Assembly (NCBI RefSeq): GCF_003573695.1
Contig: NC_039359.1
Span: 159,982,451 to 160,046,450 of the forward strand
Length of the DNA: 64,000 nt
Direction: 5' to 3'
DNA from: Papaver somniferum
Taxonomy: Eukaryota > Streptophyta > Magnoliopsida > Ranunculales > Papaveraceae
This document shows, piece by piece, positions 51,801 to 64,000 of the stretch (positions within the stretch are counted from its first letter, which is position 1; every line of letters begins with the position of its first letter). Below the pieces are notes generated by a model, which did not search any database, was not told the DNA's origin, and saw only the letters and a program-made list of their open reading frames with translations. The position numbers and the translations under genes are program-made.

Positions 51801-54800
51801 CAGTCAGGTTTCGATCTCGGAGCCTGGTTTGCATACAATATGCAGAAATAGGGTTTGTTTAAGGTTTCTTAGAATATTCCGAAGGAATCTTACCTGTAAA
51901 TGGATGGATTCGTCGTTCTTACCAAGTTTCTGACTTAGAGTAGTCCACTCCCAGCCAGGTTTCGATCTAGGAGCCTGGTTTGCATACAATATGCAGAAAT
52001 AGGGTTTGTTTAAGGTTTCTTAGAATATTCCGAAGGAATCTTACCTGTAAATGGATGGATTCGTCGTTCTTACCAAGTTTCTGACTTAGAGTAGTCAACT
52101 CACGTCCAGGTTTCGATCTCGGATCCTGGTATGCATACAATATGCAGAAATAGGGTTTGTTTAAGGTTTCGTAGAATATTCCGATGGAATCTTACCTGTA
52201 GATCGATGGATTCGTCGTTCTTACCAAGTTTCTGACTTAGTAGTCCACTCGCGTCCAGGTTTCGATCTTGGAGCTTGGTTTGCATCCAATATGCATAAAT
52301 AGGGTTTGTTTAAGGTTTCGTAGAATACTCCCAAGGAATCTTACCTGTAAATGGATGGATTCGTCGTTCTTACCAAGTTTCTGACTTAGAGTAGCCCACG
52401 CGCGGCCAGGTTTCGAGCTCGGAGCCTGGTTTGCATCTAATGTGCATAAATAGGGTTTGTATAAGGTTTCATAGAATATTCCGAAGGAATCTTACCTGTA
52501 TATGGATGGATTCGTCGTTCTTACCAAGTTTCTGACTTAGAGTAGTCAACTCACGTCCAGGTTTCGATCTCGGATCCTGGTATGCATACAATATGCAGAA
52601 ATAGGGTTTGTTTAAGGTTTCGTAGAATATTCCGATGGAATCTTACCTGTAGATCGATGGATTCGTCGTTCTTACCAAGTTTCTGACTTAGTAGTCCACT
52701 CACGTCCAGGTTTCGATCTTGGAGCTTGGTTTGCATCCAATATGCATAAATAGGGTTTGTTTAAGGTTTCGTAGAATACTCCCAAGGAATCTTACCTTTA
52801 AATGGATGGATTCGTCGTTCTTACCAAGTTTCTGACTTAGAGTAGTCCACTCCCAGCCAGGTTTCGATCTCGGAGCCTGGTTTGCATACAATATGCAGAA
52901 ATAGGGTTTGTTTAAGGTTTCTTAGAATATTCCGAAGGAATCTTACCTGTAAATGGATGGATTCGTCGTTCTTACCAAGTTTCTGACTTAGAGTAGTCCA
53001 CTCCCAGCCAGGTTTCGATCTCGGAGCCTGGTTTGCATACAATATGCAGAAATAGGGTTTGTTTAAGGTTTCGTAGAATATTCCGATGGAATCTTACCTG
53101 TAGATCGATGGATTCGTCGTTCTTACCAAGTTTCTGACTTAGTAGTCCACTCGCGGCCAGGTTTCGATCTTGGAGCCTGGTTTGCATCCAATATGCATAA
53201 ATAGGATTTGTTTAAGGTTTCGTAGAATATTTCGAAGGAATCTTACCTGTAAATGGATGGATTCGTCGTTCTTACCAAGTTTCTGACTTATAGTAGTCCA
53301 CTCCCGGCCAGATTTCGATCTCGGAGCCTGGTTTGCATACAATATGGAGAAATAGGGTTTGTTTAAGGTTTAGTAGAATACTCCCAAGGAATCTTACCTG
53401 TAAATGGATGGATTCGTCGTTCTTACCAAGTTTCTGACTTAGAGTATCCCACTCGCGGCCAGGTTTGGATATCGGAGCCTGGTTTGCATCTAATTTGCAG
53501 AAATAGGGTTTGTATAAGGTTTCGTGGAATATTCCGAAGGAATCTTACCTGTAAATGGATGGATTCGTCGTTCTTACCAAGTTTCTGACTTAGAGTAGTC
53601 CACTCCCAGCCAGGTTTCGATCTCGGATCCTGGTTTGCATACAATATGCAGAAATAGGGTTTGTTTAAGGTTTCTTAGAATATTTCGAAGGAATCTTACC
53701 TGTAAATGGATGGATTCGTCGTTCTTACCAAGTTTCTGACTTAGAGTAGTCAACTCACGTCCAGGTTTCGATCTCGGATCCTGGTATGCATACAATATGC
53801 AGAAATAGGGTTTGTTTAAGGTTTCATAGAATATTCCGATGGAATCTTACCTGTAGATCGATGGATTCGTCGTTCTTACCAAGTTTCTGACTTAGTAGTC
53901 CACTCACGTCCAGGTTTCGATCTTGGAGCTTGGTTTGCATCCAATATGCATAAATAGGGTTTGTTTAAGGTTTCGTAGAATACTCCCAAGGAATCTTACC
54001 TGTAAATGGATGGATTCGTCGTTCTTACCAAGTTTCTGACTTAGAGTAGCCCACGCGCGGCCAGGTTTCGAGCTCGGAGCCTGGTTTGCATCTAATGTGC
54101 ATAAATAGGGTTTGTATAAGGTTTCATAGAATATTCCGAAGGAATCTTACCTGTATATGGATGGATTCGTCGTTCTTACCAAGTTTCTGACTTAGAGTAG
54201 TCAACTCACGTCCAGGTTTCGATCTCGGATCCTGGTATGCATACAATATGCAGAAATAGGGTTTGTTTAAGGTTTCGTAGAATATTCCGATGGAATCTTA
54301 CCTGTAGATCGATGGATTCGTCGTTCTTACCAAGTTTCTGACTTAGTAGTCCACTCACGTCCAGGTTTCGATCTTGGAGCTTGGTTTGCATCCAATATGC
54401 ATAAATAGGGTTTGTTTAAGGTTTCGTAGAATACTCCCAAGGAATCTTACCTGTAAATGGATGGATTCGTCGTTCTTACCAAGTTTCTGACTTAGAGTAG
54501 CCCACACGCGGCCAGGTTTCGAGCTCGGAGCCTGGTTTGCATCTAATGTGCATAAATAGGGTGTGTATAAGGTTTCATAGAATATTCCGAAGGAATCTTA
54601 CCTGTATATGGATGGATTCGTCGTTCTTACCAAGTTTCTGACTTAGAGTGGTCCACTCCCATCCATGTTTCGATCTCGGAGCCTGGTTTGCATACAATAT
54701 GCAGAAATAGGGTTTGTTTAAGGTTTCTTAGAATATTCCGAAGGAATCTTACCTGTAAATGGATGGATTCGTCGTTCTTACCAAGTTTCTGACTTAGAGT

Positions 54801-56586
54801 AGTCAACTCACAGCCAGGTTTCGATCTCGGATCCTGGTATATGCATACAATATGCAGAAATAGGGTTTGTTTAAGGTTTCGTAGAATATGCCGATGGAAT
54901 CTTACCTGTAGATCGATGGATTCGTCGTTCTTACCAAGTTTATGACTTAGTAGTCCACTCGCGGCCAGGTTTCGATCTTGGAGCCTAGTTTGCATCCAAT
55001 ATGCATAAATAGGGTTTGTTTAAGGTTTCGTAGAATATTCCGATGGAATCTTACCTGTAACTGGATGGATTCGTCGTTCTTACCAAGTTTCTGACTTATA
55101 GTAGTCCACTCCCGGCCAGATTTCGATCTCGGAGCCTGGTTTGCATACAATATGGAGAAATAGGGTTTGTTTAAGGTTTAGTAGAATACTCCCAAGGAAT
55201 CTTACCTGTAAATGGATGGATTCGTCGTTCTTACCAAGTTTCTGACTTAGAGTATCCCACTCGCGGCCAGGTTTGGATATCGGAGCCTGGTTTGCACCTA
55301 ATTTGCAGAAATAGGGTTTGTATAAGGTTTCGTGGAATATTCCGAAGGAATCTTACCTGTAAATGGATGGATTCGTCGTTCTTACCAAGTTTCTGACTTA
55401 GAGTAGTCCACTCCCAGCCAGGTTTCGATCTCGGAGCCTGGTTTGCATACAATATGCAGAAATAGGGTTTGTTTAAGGTTTCTTAGAATATTCCGAAGGA
55501 ATCTTACCTGTAAATGGATGGATTCGTCGTTCTTACCAAGTTTCTGACTTAGAGTAGTTAACTCACGTCCAGGTTTCGATCTCGGATCCTGGTATGCATA
55601 CAATATGCAGAAATAGGGTTTGTTTAAGGTTTCGTAGAATATTCCGATGGAATCTTACCTGTAGATCGATGGATTCGTCGTTCTTACCAAGTTTCTGACT
55701 TAGTAGTCCACTCACGTCCAGGTTTCGATCTTGGAGCTTGGTTTGCATCCAATATGCATAAATAGGGTTTGTTTAAGGTTTCGTAGAATACTCCCAAGGA
55801 ATCTTACCTGTAAATGGATGGATTCGTCGTTCTTACCAAGTTTCTGACTTAGAGTAGCCCACGCGCGGCCAGGTTTCGAGCTCGGAGCCTGGTTTGCATC
55901 TAATGTGCAGAAATAGGGTTTGTATAAGGTTTCATAGAATATTCCGAAGGAATCTTACCTGTAAATGGATGGATTCGTCGTTCTTACCAAGTTTCTGACT
56001 TAGAGTGGTCCACTCCCATCCATGTTTCGATCTCGGAGCCTGGTTTGCATACAATATGCAGAAATAGGGTTTGTTTAAGGTTTCTTAGAATATTCCGAAG
56101 GAATCTTACCTGTAAATGGATGGATTCGTCGTTCTTACCAAGTTTCTGACTTAGAGTAGTCAACTCACAGCCAGGTTTCGATCTCGGATCCTGGTATATG
56201 CATACAATATGCAGAAATAGGGTTTGTTTAAGGTTTCGTAGAATATGCCGATGGAATCTTACCTGTAGGTCGATGGATTCGTCGTTCTTACCAAGTTTCT
56301 GACTTAGTAGTCCACTCGCGGACAGGTTTCGATCTTGGATCCTAGTTTGCATCCAATATGCATAAATAGGGTTTGTTTAAGGTTTCTAGAATATTCCGAT
56401 GGAATCTTACCTGTAAATGGATGGATTCGTCGTTCTTACCAAGTTTCTGACTTATAGTAGTCCACTCCCAGTCAGGTTTCGATCTCGGAGCCTGGTTTGC
56501 ATACAATATGCAGAAATAGGGTTTGTTTAAGGTTTCTTAGAATATTCCGAAGGAATCTTACCTGTAAATGGATGGATTCGTCGTTC

Positions 56587-58173
56587 TTACCAAGTTTCTG
56601 ACTTAGAGTAGTCCACTCCCAGCCAGGTTTCGATCTCGGAGCCTGGTTTGCATACAATATGCAGAAATAGGGTTTGTTTAAGGTTTCTTAGAATATTCCG
56701 AAGGAATCTTACCTGTAAATGGATGGATTCGTCGTTCTTACCAAGTTTCTGACTTAGAGTAGTCAACTCACGGCCAGGTTTCGATCTCGGAGCCTTGTAT
56801 GCATACAATATGCATACAATATTCATAAATAGGGTTTGTTTAAGGTTTCGTAAAATATTCCGATGGAATCTTACCTGTAGATCGATGGATTCGTCGTTCT
56901 TACCAAGTTTCTTACTTAGTAGTCCACTCGCGGCCAGGTTTCGATCTTGGAGCCTGGTTTGCATCCAATATCCATAAATAGGGTTTGTTTAAGGTTTCGT
57001 AGAATATTCTGAAGGAATCTTACCTGTAAATGGATGGATTCGTCGTTCTTACCAAGTTTCTGACTTATAGTAGTCCACTCCCGGCCAGATCTCGATCTCG
57101 GAACGTGGTTTGCATACAATATGGAGAAATAAGGTTTGTTTAGGGTTTTGTAGAATACTACCAAGGAATCTTACCTGTAAATGGATGGATTCGTCGTTCT
57201 ACCAAGTTTCTGACTTAGAGTAGCCCACTCGCGGCCAGGTTTCGAGGTCGGAGCCTGGTTTGCATCTAATATGCAGAAATAGGGTTTGTATAAGGTTTCG
57301 TAGAATATTCAGAAGGAATCTTACCTGTAAATGGATGGATTCGTCGTTCTTAGCAAGTTTCTGACTTAGAGTATCCCACTCGAGGCCAGGTTTGGATATC
57401 GGAGCCTGGTTTGCATCTAATTTGCAGAAATAGGGTTTGTATAAGGTTTCATGGAATATTCCGAAGGAATCTTACCTGTAAATGGATGGATTAGTCGTTC
57501 TTACCAAGTTTCTGACTTAGAGTAGTCCACTCCCATCCAGGTTTCGATCTCGGAGCCTGGTTTGCATACAATATGCAGAAATAGGGGTTGTTTAAGGTTT
57601 CTTAGAATATTCCGAAGGAATCTTACCTGTAAATGGATGGATTCGTCGTTCTTACCAAGTTTCTGACTTAGAGTAGTCAACTCACGTCCAGGTTTCGATC
57701 TCGGATCCTGGTATGCATACAATATGCAGAAATAGGGTTTGTTTAAGGTTTCTTAGAATATTCCGAAGGAATCTTACCTGTAAATGGATGGATTCGTCGT
57801 TCTTACCAAGTTTCTGACTTAGTAGTCCACTCGCGTCCAGGTTTCGATCTTGGAGCTTGGTTTGCATCCAATATGCATAAATAGGGTTTGTTTAAGGTTT
57901 CGTAGAATACTCCCAAGGAATCTTACCTGTAAATGGATGGATTCGTCGTTCTTACCAAGTTTCTGACTTAGAGTAGCCCACTCGCGGCCAGGTTTCGATC
58001 TCGGAGCCTGGTTTGCATCTAATATGCAGAAATAAGGTTTGTATAAGGTTTCGTAGAATATTCCGAAGGAATCTTACCTGTAAATGGATGGATTCGTCGT
58101 TCTTACCAAGTTTCTGACTTAGAGTAGTCCACTCCCAGTCAGGTTTCGATCTCGGAGCCTGGTTTGCATACAA
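56587..58173. repeat. Marker block copy 6
   Basis: Same block, 37,815 bp after copy 2 and part of the large duplication. It is 9,345 bp after copy 5, the same distance as between copies 1 and 2. Confidence 0.88.
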
Positions 58174-61100
58174 TATGCAGAAATAGGGTTTGTTTAAGGT
58201 TTCTTAGAATATTCCGAAGGAATCTTACCTGTAAATGGATGGATTCGTCGTTCTTACCAAGTTTCTGACTTAGAGTAGCCCACTCGCGGCCAGGTTTCGA
58301 TCTCGGAGCCTGGTTTGCATCTAATATGCAGAAATAGGGTTTGTATAAGGTTTCGTAGAATATTCCGAAGGAATCTTACCTGTAAATGGATGGATTCGTC
58401 GTTCTTACCAAGTTTCTGACTTATAGTAGTCCACTCCCGGCCAGATTTCGATCTCGGAGCCTGGTTTGCATACAATATGGAGAAATAGGGTTTGTTTAAG
58501 GTTTAGTAGAATACTCCCAAGGAATCTTACCTGTAGATCGATGGATTCGTCGCTCTTACCAAGTTTCTGACTTAGTAGTCCACTCACGTCCAGGTTTCGA
58601 TCTTGGAGCTTGGTTTGCATCCAATATGCATAAATAGGGTTTGTTTAAGGTTTCGTAGAATACTCCCAAGGAATCTTACCTTTAAATGGATGGATTCGTC
58701 GTTCTTACCAAGTTTCTGACTTAGAGTAGCCCACTCGCGGCCAGGTTTCGATCTCGGAGCCTGGTTTGCATCTAATGTGCAGAAATAGGGTTTGTATAAG
58801 GTTTCATAGAATAATCCGAAGGAATCTTACCTGTAAATGGATGGATTCGTCGTTCTTACCAAGTTTCTGACTTAGAGTAGTCCACTCCCAGTCAGGTTTC
58901 GATCTCGGAGCCTGGTTTGCATACAATATGCAGAAATAGGGTTTGTTTAAGGTTTCTTAGAATATTCCGAAGGAATTCTACCTGTAAATGGATGGATTCG
59001 TCGTTCTTACCAAGTTTCTGACTTAGAGTAGTCCACTCCCAGCCAGGTTTCGATCTCGGAGCCTGGTTTGCATACAATATGCAGAAATAGGGTTTGTTTA
59101 AGGTTTCTTAGAATATTCCGAAGGAATCTTACCTGTAAATGGATGGATTCGTCGTTCTTACCAAGTTTCTGACTTAGAGTAGTCAACTCACGTCCAGGTT
59201 TCGATCTCGGATCCTGGTATGCATACAATATGCAGAAATAGGGTTTGTTTAAGGTTTCGTAGAATATTCCGATGGAATCTTACCTGTAGATCGATGGATT
59301 CGTCGTTCTTACCAAGTTTCTGACTTAGTAGTCCACTCACGTCCAGGTTTCGATCTTGGAGCTTGGTTTGCATCCAATATGCATAAATAGGGTTTGTTTA
59401 AGGTTTCGTAGAATACTCCCAAGGAATCTTACCTGTAAATGGATGGATTCGTCGTTCTTACCAAGTTTCTGACTTAGAGTAGCCCACGCGCGGCCAGGTT
59501 TCGAGCTCGGAGCCTGGTTTGCATCTAATGTGCAGAAATAGGGTTTGTATAAGGTTTCATAGAATATTCCGAAGGAATCTTACCTGTAAATGGATGGATT
59601 CGTCGTTCTTACCAAGTTTCTGACTTAGAGTGGTCCACTCCCATCCATGTTTCGATCTCGGAGCCTGGTTTGCATACAATATGCAGAAATAGGGTTTGTT
59701 TAAGGTTTCTTAGAATATTCCGAAGGAATCTTACCTGTAAATGGATGGATTCGTCGTTCTTACCAAGTTTCTGACTTAGAGTAGTCAACTCACAGCCAGG
59801 TTTCGATCTCGGATCCTGGTATATGCATACAATATGCAGAAATAGGGTTTGTTTAAGGTTTCGTAGAATATGCCGATGGAATCTTACCTGTAGATCGATG
59901 GATTCGTCGTTCTTACCAAGTTTATGACTTAGTAGTCCACTCGCGGCCAGGTTTCGATCTTGGAGCCTAGTTTGCATCCAATATGCATAAATAGGGTTTG
60001 TTTAAGGTTTCGTAGAATATTCCGATGGAATCTTACCTGTAACTGGATGGATTCGTCGTTCTTACCAAGTTTCTGACTTATAGTAGTCCACTCCCGGCCA
60101 GATTTCGATCTCGGAGCCTGGTTTGCATACAATATGGAGAAATAGGGTTTGTTTAAGGTTTAGTAGAATACTCCCAAGGAATCTTACCTGTAAATGGATG
60201 GATTCGTCGTTCTTACCAAGTTTCTGACTTAGAGTATCCCACTCGCGGCCAGGTTTGGATATCGGAGCCTGGTTTGCACCTAATTTGCAGAAATAGGGTT
60301 TGTATAAGGTTTCGTGGAATATTCCGAAGGAATCTTACCTGTAAATGGATGGATTCGTCGTTCTTACCAAGTTTCTGACTTAGAGTAGTCCACTCCCAGC
60401 CAGGTTTCGATCTCGGAGCCTGGTTTGCATACAATATGCAGAAATAGGGTTTGTTTAAGGTTTCTTAGAATATTCCGAAGGAATCTTACCTGTAAATGGA
60501 TGGATTCGTCGTTCTTACCAAGTTTCTGACTTAGAGTAGTCAACTTACGTCCAGGTTTCGATCTCGGATCCTGGTATGCATACAATATGCAGAAATAGGG
60601 TTTGTTTAAGGTTTCGTAGAATATTCCGATGGAATCTTACCTGTAGATCGATGGATTCGTCGTTCTTACCAAGTTTCTGACTTAGTAGTCCACTCGCGTC
60701 CAGGTTTCGATCTTGGAGCTTGGTTTGCATCCAATATGCATAAATAGGGTTTGTTTAAGGTTTCGTAGAATACTCCCAAGGAATCTTACCTGTAAATGGA
60801 TGGATTCGTCGTTCTTACCAAGTTTCTGACTTAGAGTAGCCCACTCGCGGCCAGGTTTCGATCTCGGAGCCTGGTTTGCATCTAATATGCAGAAATAAGG
60901 TTTGTATAAGGTTTCGTAGAATATTCCGAAGGAATCTTACCTGTAAATGGATGGATTCGTCGTTCTTACCAAGTTTCTGACTTAGAGTAGTCCACTCCCA
61001 GTCAGGTTTCGATCTCGGAGCCTGGTTTGCATACAATATGCAGAAATAGGGTTTGTTTAAGGTTTCTTAGAATATTCCGAAGGAATCTTACCTGTAAATG

Positions 61101-64000
61101 GATGGATTCGTCGTTCTTACCAAGTTTCTGACTTAGAGTAGTCAACTCACGTCCAGGTTTCGATCTCGGATCCTGGTATGCATACAATATGCAGAAATAG
61201 GGTTTGTTTAAGGTTTCGTAGAATATTCCGATGGAATCTTACCTGTAGATCGATGGATTCGTCGTTCTTACCAAGTTTCTGACTTAGTAGTCCACTCACG
61301 TACAGGTTTCGATCTTGGAGCTTGGTTTGCATCCAATATGCATAAATAGGGTTTGTTTAAGGTTTCGTAGAATACTCCCAAGGAATCTTACCTGTAAATG
61401 GATGGATTCGTCGTTCTTACCAAGTTTCTGACTTAGAGTAGCCCACGCGCGGCCAGGTTTCGAGCTCGGAGCCTGGTTTGCATCTAATGTGCATAAATAG
61501 GGTTTGTATAAGGTTTCATAGAATATTCCGAAGGAATCTTACCTGTATATGGATGGATTCGTCGTTCTTACCAAGTTTCTGACTTAGAGTGGTCCACTCC
61601 CATCCATGTTTCGATCTCGGAGCCTGGTTTGCATACAATATGCAGAAATAGGGTTTGTTTAAGGTTTCTTAGAATATTCCGAAGGAATCTTACCTGTAAA
61701 TGGATGGATTCGTCGTTCTTACCAAGTTTCTGACTTAGAGTAGTCAACTCACAGCCAGGTTTCGATCTCGGATCCTGGTATATGCATACAATATGCAGAA
61801 ATAGGGTTTGTTTAAGGTTTCGTAGAATATGCCGATGGAATCTTACCTGTAGATCGATGGATTCGTCGTTCTTACCAAGTTTCTGACTTAGTAGTCCACT
61901 CGCGGCCAGGTTTCAATCTTGGATCCTGGTTTGCATCCAATATGCATAAATAGGGTTTGTTTAAGGTTTTTTAGAATATTCCGAAGGAATCTTGATTCGT
62001 CGTTCTTACCAAGTTTCTGACTTATAGTAGTCCACTCCCGGCCAGATTTCGATCTCGGAGCCTGGTTTGCATACAATATGGAGAAATAGGGTTTGTTTAA
62101 GGTTTCGTAGAATACTCCCAAGGAATCTTACCTGTAAATGGATGGATTCGTCGTTCTTACCAAGTTTCTGACTTAGAGTAGTCCACTCCCAGCCAGGTTT
62201 CGATCTCGGAGCCTGGTTTGCATACAATATGCAGAAATAGGGTTTGTTTAAGGTTTCTTAGAATATTCCGAAGGAATCTTACCTGTAAATGGATGGATTC
62301 GTCGTTCTTACCAAGTTTCTGACTTAGAGTAGTCAACTTACGTCCAGGTTTCGATCTCGGATCCTGGTATGCATACAATATGCAGAAATAGGGTTTGTTT
62401 AAGGTTTCGTAGAATATTCCGATGGAATCTTACCTGTAGATCGATGGATTCGTCGTTCTTACCAAGTTTCTGACTTAGTAGTCCACTCGCGTCCAGGTTT
62501 CGATCTTGGAGCTTGGTTTGCATCCAATATGCATAAATAGGGTTTGTTTAAGGTTTCGTAGAATACTCCCAAGGAATCTTACCTGTAAATGGATGGATTC
62601 GTCGTTCTTACCAAGTTTCTGACTTAGAGTAGCCCACGCGCGGCCAGGTTTCGAGCTCGGAGCCTGGTTTGCATCTAATGTGCATAAATAGGGTTTGTAT
62701 AAGGTTTCATAGAATATTCCGAAGGAATCTTACCTGTATATGGATGGATTCGTCGTTCTTACCAAGTTTCTGACTTAGAGTAGTCAACTCACGTCCAGGT
62801 TTCGATCTCGGATCCTGGTATGCATACAATATGCAGAAATAGGGTTTGTTTAAGGTTTCGTAGAATATTCCGATGGAATCTTACCTGTAGATCGATGGAT
62901 TCGTCGTTCTTACCAAGTTTCTGACTTAGTAGTCCACTCACGTCCAGGTTTCGATCTTGGAGCTTGGTTTGCATCCAATATGCATAAATAGGGTTTGTTT
63001 AAGGTTTCGTAGAATACTCCCAAGGAATCTTACCTGTAAATGGATGGATTCGTCGTTCTTACCAAGTTTCTGACTTAGAGTAGCCCACACGCGGCCAGGT
63101 TTCGAGCTCGGAGCCTGGTTTGCATCTAATGTGCATAAATAGGGTGTGTATAAGGTTTCATAGAATATTCCGAAGGAATCTTACCTGTATATGGATGGAT
63201 TCGTCGTTCTTACCAAGTTTCTGACTTAGAGTGGTCCACTCCCATCCATGTTTCGATCTCGGAGCCTGGTTTGCATACAATATGCAGAAATAGGGTTTGT
63301 TTAAGGTTTCTTAGAATATTCCGAAGGAATCTTACCTGTAAATGGATGGATTCGTCGTTCTTACCAAGTTTCTGACTTAGAGTAGTCAACTCACAGCCAG
63401 GTTTCGATCTCGGATCCTGGTATATGCATACAATATGCAGAAATAGGGTTTGTTTAAGGTTTCGTAGAATATGCCGATGGAATCTTACCTGTAGATCGAT
63501 GGATTCGTCGTTCTTACCAAGTTTATGACTTAGTAGTCCACTCGCGGCCAGGTTTCGATCTTGGAGCCTAGTTTGCATCCAATATGCATAAATAGGGTTT
63601 GTTTAAGGTTTCGTAGAATATTCCGATGGAATCTTACCTGTAACTGGATGGATTCGTCGTTCTTACCAAGTTTCTGACTTATAGTAGTCCACTCCCGGCC
63701 AGATTTCGATCTCGGAGCCTGGTTTGCATACAATATGGAGAAATAGGGTTTGTTTAAGGTTTAGTAGAATACTCCCAAGGAATCTTACCTGTAAATGGAT
63801 GGATTCGTCGTTCTTACCAAGTTTCTGACTTAGAGTATCCCACTCGCGGCCAGGTTTGGATATCGGAGCCTGGTTTGCACCTAATTTGCAGAAATAGGGT
63901 TTGTATAAGGTTTCGTGGAATATTCCGAAGGAATCTTACCTGTAAATGGATGGATTCGTCGTTCTTACCAAGTTTCTGACTTAGAGTAGTCCACTCCCAG

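Larger units (their letters stand above)
6815..64000. repeat. Satellite DNA array, ~151-bp monomer, about 57 kb, continues past the window
   Basis: Head-to-tail monomers are all in one orientation. Conserved words in order are GAAATAGGGTTTGTTTAAGG, GAATATTCCGAAGGAATCTT, ACCTGTAAATGGATGGATTC, GTCGTTCTTACCAAGTTTCT, GACTTAGAGTAGTCCACTC, CCAGGTTTCGATCTCGG and GCCTGGTTTGCATACAATAT. The consensus counts to 151 bp and common neighbours are spaced exactly 151. One type (D) lacks 2 bp (CTTAGTAGTCC) and is 149. Diagnostic types: A CATCTAATATGCAG with GTATAAGG; B CACTCCCAGCC; C CAACTCACGTCC with GGATCCTGGTATGC and CCGATGG; D CATCCAATATGCATAAAT; E CTTATAGTAGTCC with CCAGATTTCG and ATATGGAG; F GAGTATCCC with GGTTTGGATATCGG. 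Size, homogeneity and higher-order structure fit a pericentromeric, centromeric or knob satellite. Open frames in it are not genes: 151 is not a multiple of 3 and they overlap every 151 bp. Confidence 0.97.
46482..64000. repeat. Large satellite segment, copy 2 of the 37,815-bp duplication
   Basis: Matches 8667-26185 as far as compared and runs to the window end, so its right border is not seen. The left flank (46276-46481) is similar but not identical to the sequence around the 8599 gap. Directly left of that lies a segment rich in small deletions (45077-46258), which makes the joint suspect. It may be a true recent segmental duplication or the same DNA assembled twice. Confidence 0.88.

Noticed and set aside
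6744..63733. More than a hundred open frames of 60-125 codons, mostly minus strand, with similar peptides (for example SQKLGKNDESIHLQVRF).
   Set aside because: They overlap and recur every 151 bp in shifting frames, because 151 is not a multiple of 3. They have no conserved start or end and follow the monomer, not a gene. Longer ones (122-125 codons) appear only where a monomer has a 2-bp or 12-bp change.
8667..64000. CRISPR-like array (regular repeats with variable parts).
   Set aside because: The whole 151-bp period is conserved. There are no unique spacers and no cas genes, and the context is a plant transposon nest.
6815..64000. CENP-B-box-like site in TTTCGATCTCGGAGCC.
   Set aside because: The mammalian pattern TTCG-N4-A-N2-CGGG is not met: the required A and CGGG are absent at those places.
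6815..64000. Interstitial telomere array, from the AGGGTTT word in each monomer.
   Set aside because: There is one imperfect TAGGGTTTG per 151 bp and no tandem TTTAGGG run, so it is a resemblance only.

Overview
The window reads as nuclear, heterochromatic DNA from a flowering plant. The evidence is the transposon repertoire (Ty3/gypsy-like LTR with a TGGCGC primer site, CACTA element, hAT-like MITE, LINE tail with a WILWKERN-type C-terminus) and about 57 kb of a ~151-bp satellite. I see no bacterial gene organisation, no intact host gene and no convincing functional RNA gene. The species cannot be named from sequence alone.

Layout. Positions 1-2345 hold two related GC-rich minisatellites (79-bp unit; then an 84-bp unit with ~37-bp modules), each interrupted by an assembly gap. 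Positions 2346-6814 are a nest of dead transposons: a LINE 3' end (2620-3412) split by a 573-bp hAT-like MITE with 8-bp target duplications (2779-3351); an unassigned AT-rich stretch; an LTR with TATA and G-box (4338-4947), primer site, leader and a gag reading frame broken by one stop codon; and a CACTA-type transposon end (starting 6017) inserted in that gag. The CACTA part carries three tRNA-like segments and perfect 22-bp palindromes. From about 6815 to the window end there is one continuous head-to-tail satellite, roughly 375-380 monomers.

Satellite organisation. Monomers fall into recognisable types (called A-F here) that follow a fixed order. The basic higher-order unit is a pentamer B-C-D-E-F (~753-755 bp). 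A tetramer without E (B-C-D'-A', 602 bp) and a trimer (451 bp) also occur. Pentamer plus tetramer gives a 9-mer of 1,357 bp. One block (42.1-43.6 kb) has instead a 453-bp trimer. A 1,587-bp block with a private 12-bp insertion occurs six times. Above this, the segment 8667-26185 recurs at 46482-64000, offset 37,815 bp, without a difference wherever I compared it, rare private variants included. The second copy is directly preceded by a 1.2-kb stretch (45077-46258) full of one- and two-base deletions, like uncorrected long-read sequence. The 37.8-kb duplication may therefore be real or an assembly join error, and this is the main caution for any user.

The many short open frames in the satellite (60-125 codons, mostly minus strand) are by-products of a 151-bp period and are not annotated as genes. 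No operon, enzyme pathway or defence system is present. The biology here is satellite amplification and nested transposition.
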